This document shows, piece after piece, positions 9,108-20,872 of a stretch of DNA of 64,000 nucleotides. The position numbers and the translations under genes are program-made. Source of the DNA: Taxillus chinensis (lineage: Eukaryota; Streptophyta; Magnoliopsida; Santalales; Loranthaceae); NCBI GenBank assembly GCA_023512835.1, contig CM042085.1, forward strand, positions 42,718,721 to 42,782,720, read 5' to 3'. The notes beneath the pieces are model-generated. The model made no database searches, was not told the origin of the DNA, and worked only from the letters and a program-made list of their open reading frames with translations. Each line of letters begins with the position of its first letter. The stretch's first letter is position 1.

Positions 9108-11052
9108 TGTTGGAAATATAGGATTTGATGAAGTTGCCAATATATAGTCTCAGTCTTGAGACTCGAAGATCCGAAGGTCGTAGGGTCGAAGACTCGTAGT
9201 TCGTAGAAGTAAAATTGTCACAAGACATATTGGCGAGAGGCTCGTATACTCGTAGGGTCGGAGACTCGAAGCATATTTGTGACAGAACACATTGCGACTC
9301 GTAGATCCAGGGTCGAAGGTCGTAGAGTCGCAGTACGAAAAAGAGAGCATTACTATAAGCGATGATTCAATTCAGAGACTCGTAGAGTCGAAGAATAAAA
9401 AAACTAGTAACCAAACTTAAATAATCCGAAGACTCGAAGCCTGTAGAACTGTAGAGTTCCTAAGAGCACTCATGTCACTTAACAGAACCTAAAGTACCGC
9501 TAGACTCGTAGACTCAAGGGTCGTAGAGTCGCAGCCTTAAAACAATGTTAAGAAAACAGGACTCGCAGACTCGTAGGTCGAAGGTCAAAGAGTCGAAGCC
9601 AAATAGGCTGACCAACTTATATGAATCTGTAACTCGAAAGTCGTAGACTCAAGGCTTGTAGAGTCGTAGACTCAAGGGATACAGGTATGTTAAAGAACTT
9701 GTCAGACATATCACGGACTCAAAGATCATAAAGGTAGAGAGTTACAGCTGAAGGGACATAGCCTTAAAGTCAAAAACTCGTAGGAATGGAAACTCAGTAC
9801 ACACGCAACTGCGAATGACTAAGGAAGAAATGTAAAGACTAAGACTTGTAGAGTCGAAGAGTTTCAAGGTCGAAGACTCGCAGAGTCAAAGAACCTCTTA
9901 GTCGAGTAAAATAAACTGAGAAACCCGAGGGTCATAGATCCGCAGAGCTAGGGTCGAAGACTCGCAGCTGTAACAACGGGTAGATTAAGCGCACTTCGAA
10001 GAAGTCACTCTAAAAGCCATTAAGACAGTCATAGACTCGTAGAGTCGCAGATGGTTAATTAATAGCGTGACACAACTGACTTAATCTAACTCGAACTCTA
10101 GCCTCGAAGACTCGAAGCTATATGAGTCGTAGGCTCGCAGATACGAACTCTGTAAAGCCTGAAGTAAACTTCCGCAACCTCAACGAGCTCTAACTTAAAC
10201 CTTCGAGTCGTCAAACCTATGAGGCACCCGCCTTCAAGACATACTTAAAACCCAGAGCGTACGCACTTAGCGATATCATCAGCTAGGGTTTGTACAGTAA
10301 GCTTGCGTTGTCTCGAGCAGCTGGAATGCAATTAATGCCCCATCAATTGCGATCAACCACTTTCCACGGATGAACGGCCAAGATCGAATGTGCAAGTATG
10401 GGCATGCATCTGCGTAGCATGGGGAACAAATCTGCAAATCAGAGCAGATCAACACATCCCCTGACATCCCGCATATCCAGTGGCGAGGCACACAACAATC
10501 TAAACTTAAAATATATATCTCTCTCACACTTAACGACAAAAATAGGAGTTAGTCTCTTTCTCTGAAAGTGTGGAATACACAAAATACAATAAAAGGATTT
10601 TGAAATACATTACGATAGATCTTTTGCAGAATTGAAGCAAGAGTTCCAACGCAAGAAAGAGAGACTCTTAGAGAGAGAATAAACTTGGAAGTGTTATGTG
10701 CGGCGTTGAAGTAAGATCAAGATCAAACCTTTCGATCTATAATACTTTCTTGTTTATCCAAGATCCAACATGATCATTGAGTCTCTTCTCCGTGTTGTTT
10801 CCCACAATCAAAACTATCTCCGAGCATTCCTATCATATCTGAGATTTGTTTAGCAAAGAACATTTACTCTCATCTCAGATTTGTCTGACAGTTAATTACG
10901 TCTCACATCACTCACATTACTACTATCGTATTCTTCATCAATACTTCCACGTAATCATCCATAGACAAATCCAAAACCAGCCAACAGTCTAGCTTCCGCA
11001 GGCGAAGAAAGTCTATTCACCCCCCCCCCCTCTAGACTCACTTTGGGACCTA
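9108..11052 (+). repeat. Sirevirus-like LTR (about 1.95 kb)
   Basis: It starts TGTTGGAAATATAGG after the polypurine tract. Its end (CTCTAGACTCACTTTGGGACC) is the same as that of the LTRs at 50713 and 60880. The U3 half is filled with a degenerate array; a conserved AATATATATCT near 10508 is probably the TATA region. The last two or three bases differ from the TACA end of the D LTR, so the right boundary is approximate. Confidence 0.75.
9150..10250 (+). repeat. CpG-rich degenerate array of GACTCGTAG / TCGAAG words
   Basis: Dozens of copies of words such as ACTCGTAG, GAGTCGAAG and ACTCGCAG lie at irregular spacing in the U3 of this LTR. The array also occurs, inverted, at 61690-62048, and related words fill the Tat LTR at 24480-25900. 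No fixed long repeat unit is evident. Confidence 0.8.
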
Positions 11053-11053
11053 G

Positions 11054-11850
11054 AATAACTACAAGGTGTGGAAGGAGAGAGTGTTACTGCATTTACGGTG
11101 GATAAATATTGATTATGCTATTCGGAAAGACGAACCGCCTAGAATAATGGAGAATAGTTCTCTAGATGTAATTGATCTTTATGAAAAGTGGGAGCGATCT
11201 AATCGCCTCTCAGTTATGTTCATAAAGACTCAAATTAGTGCTAGCATTCGAGGTTCCGTCATTCAGCACACTAAAGTCAAGGATCTTCGTCAAGCCATCG
11301 ATGAGCAGTTTGCATCCTCTGATAAGGCTCTCGCGAGCACCTTGATTATGAAGTTTTCATCCATGAGGCACACTGAGGTTAAAGGAGTGCATGATTATAT
11401 CATGCCCATGAGGGATATAGCGGCTCAACTTCAGACTTTAGAAGTTACCATGTCAGAATCCTTCCTAGTCCATTTCATTTTGTGCACTCTACCTCAACAA
11501 TTTGCCCCATTTAAGATCTCTTATAATACACATAAAGACAAATGGTCAATTAATGAACTTATGATCATGTGTGCTCAAGAGGAGGGTAGATTGTTAATGG
11601 AAGAAGACGAAAAGGTGAACCTTGCTACAATTTCTTTTTCAAAGAAGAAAAAGGATCACATTAAGGAAAAGGAAAAGAGAAAGATTCATGTGAACCAAGT
11701 CATAAAGAAAGAGTCAAAGTGTTACTTTTGTAAAAAGAAGGGACACATGAAGAAGGACTGCATTAAGTTCAAGACTTGGCTTGAGAAGAAAGGTAATTTT
11801 CTAGCGTTTGTTTGTTATGAATCTAATATGGTTAGTGTTAATCATGATAC
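11054..11850 (+). pseudogene. Copia gag (nucleocapsid), 5' truncated
   Basis: Gag forms the virus-like particle. The frame starts inside the protein (YKVWKERVLLHLRW) and shows the UBN2-type gag domain (LYEKWERSNRLS, LASTLIMKFSSMR), a basic stretch and a CCHC zinc knuckle, CYFCKKKGHMKKDC, near 11720-11762. It runs on without a stop into protease. The normal start is lost, so the ATG at 11066 is only the first remaining Met. Confidence 0.85.
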
Positions 11851-12280
11851 ATGGTGGATTGATACTGGGACTACAATCCATGTTAAGAAAACCTTACAGG
11901 GTATGACAAACCTAAGGAAGCTAGTGGACAGTGAAAGATCTATCTATTCAGGCAACAAGATAGCTTCGCATGTGGAAGCCATTGGAACATGCAATTTGGT
12001 TTTAAGTAGTGGTTTCACTTTGCATTTGGATAAAACATTTTATGTTCCTAATTTTGCAAGGAATTTGATTTCTCTATCTGGACTTTTACCTTTTGGATTT
12101 TCCTTTAATTTTGTAGACTCTGGTTTCAGTATTATCAGAAATTCTGAAATTATTGGTTATGGTATATTGTCTGATAATTTATTTCATCTTGGCTTACAAA
12201 GTGATACCACTTACTATAATTCTATGCATGTTAATATTGGTTTAAAAATATGTATTATGAATGAGGATTCCTCTTTGTTA
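11851..12280 (+). pseudogene. Copia aspartic protease
   Basis: The active site WWIDTGTTIHV (Asp-Thr-Gly) lies just after gag in the same frame. This domain cuts the gag-pol polyprotein. The frame here is open, but the polyprotein is broken upstream and downstream. Confidence 0.8.
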
Positions 12281-13400
12281 TGGCACTGGAGATTAGGACA
12301 CATCTCTATTGAGAGAATTAAGAGATTGGTAAAGGAAGGTGTCCTTGATACTCTAAACTTTAATGATTTTGATACTTGTGTTAGTTGCATTAAAGGAAAG
12401 CAAACTAATAAACACAAAATAGGTGCCAAAAGGAGTTCTGACTTGTTAGAAATCATACACACGGACATTTGTTGTCCGGACATAAATGCTAGTGATCCAA
12501 TATACTTTATCACCTTCATAGATGATTATTCATGATATATGTATCTCTACTTACTTCATTCAAAGGATGAAGCTTTAGATGTCTTTAAATTGTTTAAGGC
12601 TGAAGTAGAGAATCAAAGTGGTAAGCACATTAAGATCGTGAGATCAGATCGAGGTGGAGAGTACTATCGTAGGTACACTGAGAACGGACAAGCGCCTGGT
12701 CCATTTGCTAAATTTCTTCAAGAGCATGGGATTGTTTCCCAATATACTATGCCTGGTTCCCTAGACCAAAATGGTGTAGCGGAAAGAAGAAATCGGACAT
12801 TAATTGACATGGTGCGTAACATGAGAAGTAATGTTAAACTTCCATCATTTTTGTGAATTGATGCTCTTAAGACGGCAACGTATATATTAAACAGAGTTCC
12901 TTCCAAGGTTGTTTCTAAAACATCTTTTGAGTTATTCAAAGGTTGGAAACTAAGTGCGACATATACGCATTTGGGGATGTCCGTCAGAAGTAAGAATTTA
13001 CAACGCACAAGAGAAGAAGCTCGACCCAAGGACTATTAGTGGGTATTTCATTGGATATGCCGAAAAGTCTAAAGGTTATAGATTTTATTGTCCGTCGCAT
13101 AGCACTAGGATTATGGAATCAAGAAATGCTAAATTTCTTGAGAATGATTTGATCAGTGGGAGTGATCAATTTCAGGATATTGTTCCAGAAAATGACCACT
13201 GTGCGGTTCCACCCTCTGAATCATGTAATAGGTTGATTGTCGTTCACACTCCTCAAGTTCAATTGAGTGTTAGACAATCAAATCTAGATATTCCACAACC
13301 TGTTGATCAAAATCCGATAGATCATGTTGTAAACGAGGAACCAGTTCATTATGAAAGTGAACAAGTTCCATTAAGGAGATTTACTCGTGAAAGGAGATCT
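12281..13400 (+). pseudogene. Copia integrase
   Basis: The region starts with the pre-integrase His/Cys motif (WHWRLGH...CVSCIKGKQ). The DDE core follows: Asp in HTDICCPD, Asp in RSDRGGEYY and Glu in GVAERRNRTL. There are stops at 12533 and 12854 and a frameshift near 12950, after which the C-terminal part continues from 12954 (IWGCPSEVRIYN). Integrase activity would be lost. Confidence 0.85.
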
Positions 13401-15073
13401 GCTATTTCTGATGACTACATAGTGTACTTGCAAGAATCGGATTGTAATGTTGAAGTTGACAATGACCCTCTATCGTTTTCACAAGCCATAAGTTCTACAG
13501 ATTCAAACTTATGGATGAATGCTATGAAAGATGAGATGGATTCTATGGCGTCCAATTGAGTTTGGGATCTCATCGAGTTGCCTGATGGTATAAAAACCAT
13601 TGGATGTAAGTGGGTTTTCAAGACAAAAAGAGATTCACTTGGTAACATCGAAAGATATAAGGCAAGATTCGTTGCTAAAGGGTTCACTCAAAGAGAAGGA
13701 ATCGACTATACGGAGACCTTTTCTCCTGTCTCAAAGAAAGATTCTCTTCACGTGATTATGGCATTGGTAGCTCATTTTGATTTCGAGCTGCATCAAATGG
13801 ATGTGAAAACTGCATTCCTCAATGGTGATTTAGAGGAAAAGGTTTATATGAAACAACCTGAAGGTTTTTCCTCTAAGGATGGCAAACGTTTGGTTTGTAA
13901 GTTGAATAAATCCTTATACGGATTAAAACAAGCCTCCCGCCAATGGTATAAGAAGTTCCATGAAATAATTACTTCATTCGGTTTCGAAGAAAATATCATG
14001 GATGAATGTATATATCTTATGGTTAGAGGGAGTAGAGTTTGTTTTCTTGTATTGTATGCGGATGACATTTTACTTGCAACCAATGATAAAGGGTTGCTGC
14101 GTGAAGTGAAACAATTCCTTTCGAGTAACTTTGATATGAAAGATATGGGAGAGGCATCTTATGTCATTGGCATTAAGATCCATAGAGATAGATCTCGAGG
14201 CATTTTAGGATTGTCTCAAGAGGCCTATATTGACAAAGTGCTTGAAAGATTCAGAATGGAAGATTGTTCACCAAATGTAGCACCAATTGTGAAGGGTGGC
14301 CGATTTAGTTTGAATCAGTGCCCCATGAGTGACATTGAACGGGAACAGATGAAAAATGTCCTATATGCTTCAGCTGTTGGTAACATTATGTATGCTCATG
14401 TTTGTACCAGACCTGATATTGCATATGCAGTTGGAGTATTGGGACGATATCAGAGTAATCCAAGGATCGATCACTGGAAGGCTGCAAAGAAAGTGATGAG
14501 GTACCTTAAGGGAACTAAGGATTACATGCTTATGTATAGACGGACTGACAATCTTGAAGTGGTAGGCTATTCAAACTCCGACTATGGTGGCTACAATGAT
14601 TCACTTAAATCCACATCAGGATATGTGTTCATGCTAGCTAATGGTGCCGTATCTTGGCGGAGTGCAAAGCAAACCTTGATAGCCAATTCTACTATGGTTG
14701 CAGAGTTTATTTCTTGTTTTGAGGCTACCTCACATGGTGTTTGGTTGAAAGGTTTCATATCTGGGCTTAGAGTTGTTGATTCTATTAATCGGCCAATAAG
14801 AATGTACTGTAACAATTCAGCTGCTGTTTTTATGACTAAGAATGATAGAAGTGGAAGTCGAAATAAGCATATCAACATAAACTATCTTGTCGTGAGGGAA
14901 CGTGTTCAAGAAAGAAAAGTGATCATTTTTTTTCAAAAAAAAAAAGAAAAAGAAAAGTGATCATTGAACACATTAGCACTGATTTAATGATAGCTGATCC
15001 TTTGACTAAAGGCATGCAAATTAAGAATTTCAAGGATCATGTGGTAAAGATGGGACTTGGACCCATTATGTAG
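13401..15073 (+). pseudogene. Copia reverse transcriptase and RNase H
   Basis: RT begins after a stop at 13557 and is then open from 13578. It shows KARFVAKGFTQREGIDY, DVKTAFLNGDLEE, LYGLKQA and the catalytic YADDILLA. The RNase H part has AEF but reads YCNNSAAV where copia elements normally have CDNSAAV, so one acidic residue is lost. A 38-bp duplication/insertion at 14913-14965 breaks the end; the last residues (DPLTKGM...GLGPIM) resume to the TAG at 15071. Confidence 0.87.
14913..14965 (+). repeat. 15-bp direct repeats flanking a T/A-rich insert
   Basis: AGAAAAGTGATCATT occurs at 14913-14927 and 14951-14965, separated by 23 bases of T then A-rich sequence. It interrupts the RNase H coding end. 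It looks like a small insertion with a target duplication, or filler from break repair. Confidence 0.7.
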
Positions 15074-15331
15074 TACATTCATGTTGAACCTTTATTGTAT
15101 TGGATATTTTCTCATTTTGGGAATTATGCGCAATTTATGAATTAAGTTGAGAAATATCATTTTGTTATGAACCTAGAGTACAACATGAGGTTTGCTCATT
15201 AAGTTAAGTGTGTGTGGTGTATTGAGTTTTCGATATATTGTGATACATGGAAGATTAATTCTCGTTTTAAGAGTTTTCGTCGCTATAATCCGTATATTGT
15301 TTCTCAATCATAAATGGATCAAGTGGGAGAA
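15074..15331 (+). other. Copia 3' untranslated region and polypurine tract
   Basis: No ORF is supported. The segment ends in AAGTGGGAGA at 15321-15330, the plus-strand primer tract next to the LTR. Confidence 0.65.
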
Positions 15332-16062
15332 TGTTGGCATAAAATAATAATTCAGACAATATTATTTATTCAGACTTAATGTGCTCCATTTATTTTGGAT
15401 GTTTCATGGGACTGTCATAGTATGGTAACTGCCATGCTAATTTATTTTGACAATTAATCTATGAAATAAAGGCTGTCAATTCTTCTCCCCTTTTCCGTAA
15501 CCTCCCACACTATTATTGTAATACATTTATTTTGATCCATGATGGCTGGAACAAATATACAAAGAAAATACAGTGTGTTTTATTGGCTAATACGTGGGTT
15601 CACTAAGCCTGCTCTCTTGAGGGAAATTACACCATCTAATATTGGGAGAAAGGTTTGGAAACTAGCTATTAGCATTAAGCAATCAACAAGAAGGAAGGGC
15701 GTTCATGTCCATCGAATTATACACAGCTACCGGGAAAAGAACACTAGTCATTTGCAGAAATTTAGAGTTGGTCAATTGAAATTTCAGATGACCAATTCGA
15801 TTAACCAAAAGTTCTAGAATGCAGATTGCTGAAATTGTGAAGGTGGTCAACTGAAATTTCAGACGACCAATTCAAACGACTAGAGTACAATCTCTAATCG
15901 AATACTAACGACAATGGCTGGAGGTATTTATATCGTTTCTGTCTTATTGCTTTCGCTTTCATATATATGTTCATGTGGTTAAAGAACATAATTGAGATGT
16001 ATATATATATATTTCCATATGTATATTCTAATTTACATTGGAGATGGTTCACTTTCTCCACA
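15332..16062 (+). repeat. 3' LTR of copia element (731 bp)
   Basis: It starts TGTTGGCATAAA after the polypurine tract and ends CTCCACA, where Athila protease sequence begins. TG and CA ends are present. A 32-bp motif occurs twice inside (15767-15798 and 15842-15873). Confidence 0.75.
15767..15873 (+). repeat. Duplicated 32-bp motif with dyad symmetry
   Basis: Two copies, 43 bases apart, carry the shared core GAAATTTCAGA flanked by TTGGTCAA/TGGTCAA and GACCAATTC, so each unit is also imperfectly palindromic. It could be a cis-acting LTR motif; that is inference. Confidence 0.6.
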
Positions 16063-16500
16063 ACCCTGTCCTCAAGAAAGGTCTTCCTAGGAGTAATTGA
16101 ACTCTCGTGGCTTCTTCCATCATTAATACCACAAAATCCGCTGGAAAAATAAATGAGCCCACCTTCACCAGCACATCCTCTATGATTCCCTCGACGTTCC
16201 AATGGACCGGTTAGCAAATTGTAGTGAGATAGAAGTGGGCTTCATCCCTGCTAACCCAAGCTGCTTGTAGAGGGCAAAGGAGATTAAATTGATGTTGGCC
16301 TCCAAATCACATAGGGCCTGCTGTTGTGGTGCATCTCCTATTACACACAGAGGAGTGAAACTACCCGGATCTTTAGGCTTTATGGGTAACTTCCTTTGAA
16401 CCACGTTGCTAACCTCATTAGTTACAGCAATGATCTCGTGGTATCCATACTTCCTCTTCTTCATCATGAAATCCTTCAAAACTTTCTTGCATCTGGGCAT
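16063..16500 (-). pseudogene. Athila-like aspartic protease, truncated
   Basis: It follows gag, separated by a TAG (16501-16503). The active-site region reads ALCDLEANINLISF, where elements B and C have CDLGAN/CDLGAS; the Gly after the catalytic Asp-Leu is Glu, which should harm the flap geometry. A frameshift near 16190 precedes the conserved end LLLGRPFLRTG, where the copia LTR interrupts it. Confidence 0.75.
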
Positions 16501-18295
16501 CTATTCAAGGGCTTCAATGAAAGGAATGTTTATTTCTAGCTTCTTGAATATCTTCAAGAAGCGTTCATTTTCTTCTTCCACCCTTTGATTCCTCATCCAC
16601 TGAGGAAATGGCATTGTAGGCCTCACCTCTTTTGGCCTTTGTTCTTTAACTAGTTGAACCTTAGTTGCTTGTTGTTCTTGGTGATCTCCCAACTGTTTCT
16701 TTTCCTCATCTGCTCTGCTATGATTTTCAGCTACTAAGGGCTTTAGTGATGCTTCTTGTATATCCTTCTTCTTAGGCGCATCAGCTTCCTTTAATGCCTT
16801 ACCACTTCTCAAAGTGATAGCCTTGCAGCTTTCCTTGGGATTAACTTCAGTGTCACTTGGAAAGGATTTGAAGGAGACTCCCTGATTAGCATTTTGTGCC
16901 ACACTAACCAGTAACTTCTCCATGTTTTTAATGGAGCTCTCCGTACTTCCTACCCTTTCCTTCAAATCTCCGATCTCTTTCTGGTGGTCTCATCCTTAGT
17001 CTGACAATTTCTCCCTCGTTGTTGCTGAGGCTGAGGCTGCTGTTGCTGCTCAAAACCCGGAGGTGGGTACAAATAATTTTCCGTAGTATATGCATTCTGC
17101 TTCATCCCTGGAGTCACATATTTATACTGATTCGAAGCTTCACCTCCTCTATTCTGGCTCTGATTAAAGGCATTTTTTTGGTAGCCTTGGTTAGGATTTT
17201 GTTGCTGATAGCCTTGACCCTAGTTTTGTTGGTAGAAGGGTTGCTTCTGATACATACCATTTCCTCCAACAAAATTTGCTTCTTTAACTCCACTCCATCC
17301 TAGATCTACTACTGGTGGAGCTTGCTGTGGTCCTCCAACTTTAAGAGCCAATACTTCCATGCTTTTTGCTAAAGCCCGAATCTGCTCTTGCATGTCATTG
17401 GAAGAATTATCAACTGAAGCTATCTTCTCCTTTGGCCTTGAAGTCCGTACATTTGACCACTGCCAATCAGCCAAGGACAGTCTCTCTAAGAGTTTAGTTG
17501 CTACATCAGGTTCCAAATTCATTAGACATCCTCCCGCAACTGCATTCACCTTGTCTTGTGAGTGAGACTGAAGACTTGTGTAGAAGGATTTGATTTGAAT
17601 CCATTAGGGTCTTCCATAGTCAAGGCATCTTCTTACCAAGTCTTTGAATCTCTCCCAAGCTTCATGGAGAGTCTCCATCTCGTCTTACCTAAATCGGCTA
17701 ATTTCTCCTCTAAGATGAATTACCTTGGAAGGAGGGAAATACTCATACATGAATTTAGTTTGCATCTCCTCCCAAGTGTTTATAGTACCAGCCGGTAGGC
17801 TATTGAACCATCCAAGAGCTCTATCCCTTAAGGAAAAGGAAAAAATTCTTAACTTTATTGCTTCTTCTGACACATATTGTTGAGCTTTATTGTGTCATAT
17901 ATCTGAAAGAACCTCATCAAGTGCTGATGTGGGTCATCCACTACTGTTCCTCCAAATGTATTGTTGCTCACCATGTTGATTAATGCCGGTTTCAGCTCGA
18001 AACTATTTGCTTGGACTCTTGCTTGCCTAATCCCAGAGTAGTGATCTGACATAGTCGGCCTTGCATAATCCAAGAAAGTCCTAGGCTTAAATCTGTTACC
18101 CTCTTCTTCTGGATATTGGCCATTATAATTGGCCCCTCCTTGCTGTATACTACCATAAGGTCTTGTATCCTCCATAATGTCAAGAACTATATCCTCTAAA
18201 CCCTGCAGTGCTTCTTCAGCTTGCCTCGTAGCTTCCCTCGCTGTCCTACGACTATCTCTGAATATCCGTTTAGGTTCTGGATTAAATGGCACAAG
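16501..18295 (-). pseudogene. Athila-like gag
   Basis: Gag of the Ty3 Athila type, with FSLRDRALGWFNSLP, TWEEMQTKF, EAWERFKDLVRR and a Gln-rich C-terminal part. The region after that (VGSTESSIKNMEKLLV, ITLRSGKAL) links to protease. No zinc knuckle is visible, as is usual here. Stops and at least one frameshift break it, with changes near 17870, 17690 and 16960. The first homologous residues begin at a GTG near 18292; the true start is not clear. Confidence 0.8.
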
Positions 18296-18506
18296 TTCCC
18301 TTCATCGCATACACAACTAGAAATATCTTCAAACACCTAGTGAGCATTCTTGTAAAACAACAAGAACACACCCAGCAGCTGCGAACAATACAAAATAAGC
18401 AAATAAAGAACACAGAATAATAGAAAATAAAAGACAGAATTAAACACCAAGATTAGAATTCAAACAATTTCACTCAATGTTGATTTTAAAAACTAGCTAA
18501 CCGTAG

Positions 18507-18525
18507 AATCCCCAGCAATGGCGCC
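18507..18525 (-). promoter_or_regulatory. Primer-binding site, tRNA-Asp type
   Basis: On the minus strand it reads TGGCGCCATTGCTGGGG, three bases after the LTR end. It is complementary, with few mismatches, to the 3' end of plant tRNA-Asp, the known Athila primer. Confidence 0.8.
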
Positions 18526-18529
18526 AATT

Positions 18530-19540
18530 TGACAGATAGATTTTTAACCACTCTAAAAGAGTTAGCCAATGTCGTCAAACCTCTCTTCAAGATAATTAAT
18601 TCCCTTAGTTTGCACTAACAGAATAGCAGCAAGCAAGGGGTCGAACCCACAGGGATTAGCCTAGTTTTCTAGTTTTTAAATTAAAACACCCAACTACTCT
18701 TGTTCTATAAAATGTCTTGGCAAAAATAATTTCTTTTTAAAATAAAGATCTAATTTTTATTTGATTTTCTAAATAAACAAGGACAACAGAATTGTTTTTG
18801 GAATTAAAACTCAGGGATTAAAGGCATCTAGGGTCATAATTTCACCTCCAAAATGTGATTCTCTCTCTCTCCAGACGTGAACTCCAATCACTAGACGGCT
18901 CTGCCTCTCCAAATCATGCTGTGCCTCTCCTATTTATAGAGGAGGCTGCTGTGTAATGTGTGCCCTAGCCACCAGCTGTTGTCATTTATCAAAACAGCGT
19001 AGTTTTGATAAGTGACGGCGATTCTGCCTTTCAGCCATTATAGAACCCAAACCAGGCACAATATGGACTAGGTTCTTTAGGAAAAGATCATCAGGATACA
19101 AAAATAAAGGTCCCCGTGCAAAAATATTGTTGCACTTGACAATGCACGTGACAATGCCATGTCACATGCAAGATCCAAATGGTCTGAAATTCATCCCCAA
19201 GCTTCCTTGCATCATGTAGAAGGCTCCCATGCAATAATATGCTTGCATGTGAGAATGGCATTGTTACGTACACATCAAAAATGCCTCCTTTTGAGCTCAT
19301 CTTTTGTCACAAGTTTCCTTATCGATATACAAAGTGTTCTAGCTGATGTGTGTGACAAGAAATCACGTAAAAACCTACCAAAACAACTTAAAAACACATA
19401 TATACAGGCAAGAGTATCTTCCTAAGGGTTAGAGCAAATATATATGAAATACAATGCTATTAGACTCTAATCATGCTCTTAATCACCCTAAATGTACAAT
19501 AGAATAACGGCATAAAAACAAGAAGTGTTCAAGCGTATCA
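18530..19540 (-). repeat. 5' LTR of element A (1011 bp)
   Basis: On the minus strand it begins TGATACGCTTG and ends TCTGTCA. It holds a dyad at 18986-19011 (arms TTATCAAAAC and GTTTTGATAA) upstream of a TATA box. It is about 500 bp shorter than the LTR of element 1. Confidence 0.8.
18931..18938 (-). promoter_or_regulatory. LTR TATA box
   Basis: TATAAATA on the minus strand, about 48 bases after the AAAAC/GTTTT dyad in transcription order. It is the equivalent of the site at 5531. Confidence 0.55.
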
Positions 19541-20872
19541 AATCAAGGTAAAGCTCCAAACAACAACGTTTGAAGATAAAGTCCTTTGAGCCACAAGATC
19601 AAGGCAAAGCTTCAAACAGTAACCTCTCAGTGTAAAACCCAAAACCATTGTGTACTAACACGTCCAATCCAAGGATGAAATCCTGAAACCACGAGGCCCT
19701 TTGGCTTCAATCTCAAAAAACCCTCAATCTCAAAAACCTCAAAACCATCAAGTACCAACATTTCAAACTATGAGGATGAAAACCCCAAAGCTTCAAGGCT
19801 ATTGTCCAATCTCAACCTTGAGAACCTTAGCGCCACTACTCCTAACCTCAGCATGACTCTCAAAACCAGCAAATACCAAGATCTCTAACCCATAAACAAG
19901 AAAATTCTCAAAGCCATTGTGTACCAACATTTTCAATCTCCAAGGATAAAACCCCAAGCTTCAAAACCATCCAATCCAGTCCCAAAAACCTTCAAAACCA
20001 CAAAGTGCTAATGCCTCTAGCCCCAAAACCATTGAGCAAATACCCCCAAAATCTGCAGATTGGACCCTCAAACCATCAAGCCCCATTACCTTGTCAAAGC
20101 TAGTCAAGTTCAAGTCAACTTCATGGAACATACCCCTAGAGGCTCGTACCACTTGCCATGAGAGGATGACAAGCTATGATTGCGTATAATCATGTTTTGA
20201 AAATTGTTTTAAATTCTAGAAAACTCATTTTTGAAATTCAAAAATCTTTTGTACATAAAATGTTTATCCCCAGCAAGGTCTCTCATGATATTACACAACA
20301 GAGGTGCTCTGTTATTCAGGAAGACAGTGCTCAAGTCAAGCTTTTCGACTCAGGAAAGCTAAGTCTAGCAAACTCCCTAGCCAAAGAAGAAAGAGTTCCC
20401 TAGCATGATTGGAATAATTCAACAACTCCTCAACAGCATCAATATATTTTCCCTAGCAAGGCAAAGCTGATCACCAACAACAATGGATCTCTAGCAAGTT
20501 AAACTCCCCCTGTCAAAAAAAGCAAAACAAAAAAAAAAGAACAAAAAGGAGAGAAACAAAAAAAACTTCGTGCATATCATCAATATCCTACATCTATACA
20601 TGCATCATGTGCATCTCCCTTGTACAGGTTTCATGAGAAACTCTCTGAAATTCCAGACATTTAAGGCACTTGCATAGGCCCTGTGAGCCTTTGAGACAAT
20701 CAAGATTCCCCAAGCATCTTTCTAAAGTCTCGTAAGCCTTACAAACCACTTTTCAAGAAGTCAAGCCCTAAAACTCATTTCTCATGATATTGGTGTGTTT
20801 CCATTATCATCAATCTACCGTTTTTTTTTTTAGGGCCACATGGGGGCATAACATGTTGGACTTAGCCTGCTT
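19541..20872. other. Degenerate CA-rich non-coding DNA, origin unclear
   Basis: No gene is supported. From 19560 to 20100 irregular repeats of phrases such as AAAACCATTGTGTACCAAC and CTCAAAACC occur every 60-120 bases. An A-rich run lies at 20515-20560 and a T run at 20821-20831. TGTTGGACTTAG at 20854, preceded by a G-rich tract, resembles the start of the Tat-like LTRs, so this may be the 3' non-coding end of another Tat element. Confidence 0.4.

Larger units (their letters stand above)
6457..11052 (+). mobile_element. Sirevirus-like Ty1/copia element, 3' portion
   Basis: It holds an extra ORF, a spacer with several G-rich polypurine tracts, and an LTR of the same family as the one at 60880-62048, which belongs to a copia gag-pol element (D). 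An ORF after pol and repeated polypurine tracts before the 3' LTR are known sirevirus traits. The left side is cut off at 6456 by the Athila LTR, so gag and pol are missing. Confidence 0.7.
11053..16062 (+). mobile_element. Ty1/copia element lacking its 5' LTR
   Basis: It contains gag, protease, integrase, RT and RNase H in copia order, a polypurine tract, and a 731-bp 3' LTR. The 5' LTR and gag start are missing at the junction with the sirevirus-like LTR. The right LTR end cuts into Athila protease at 16063. Lineage within copia is not assigned. Confidence 0.85.
16063..19540 (-). mobile_element. Athila-like element A, 5' portion (minus strand)
   Basis: Reading leftward: LTR (19540-18530), tRNA-Asp type primer site, gag, then protease, cut off at 16063 by the copia LTR. 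RT, integrase and the 3' end are absent. The LTR end matches that of element 1, so these two are probably one family. Confidence 0.85.

Noticed and set aside
9150..10250. Heat-shock element cluster in the TCGAAG array
   Set aside because: The words lack the regular alternating nGAAn/nTTCn spacing at 5-base steps, so a heat-shock claim is not supported.
10279..10539. 86-codon minus-strand frame
   Set aside because: Lies within the sirevirus-like LTR; the same region in element D does not keep a frame.
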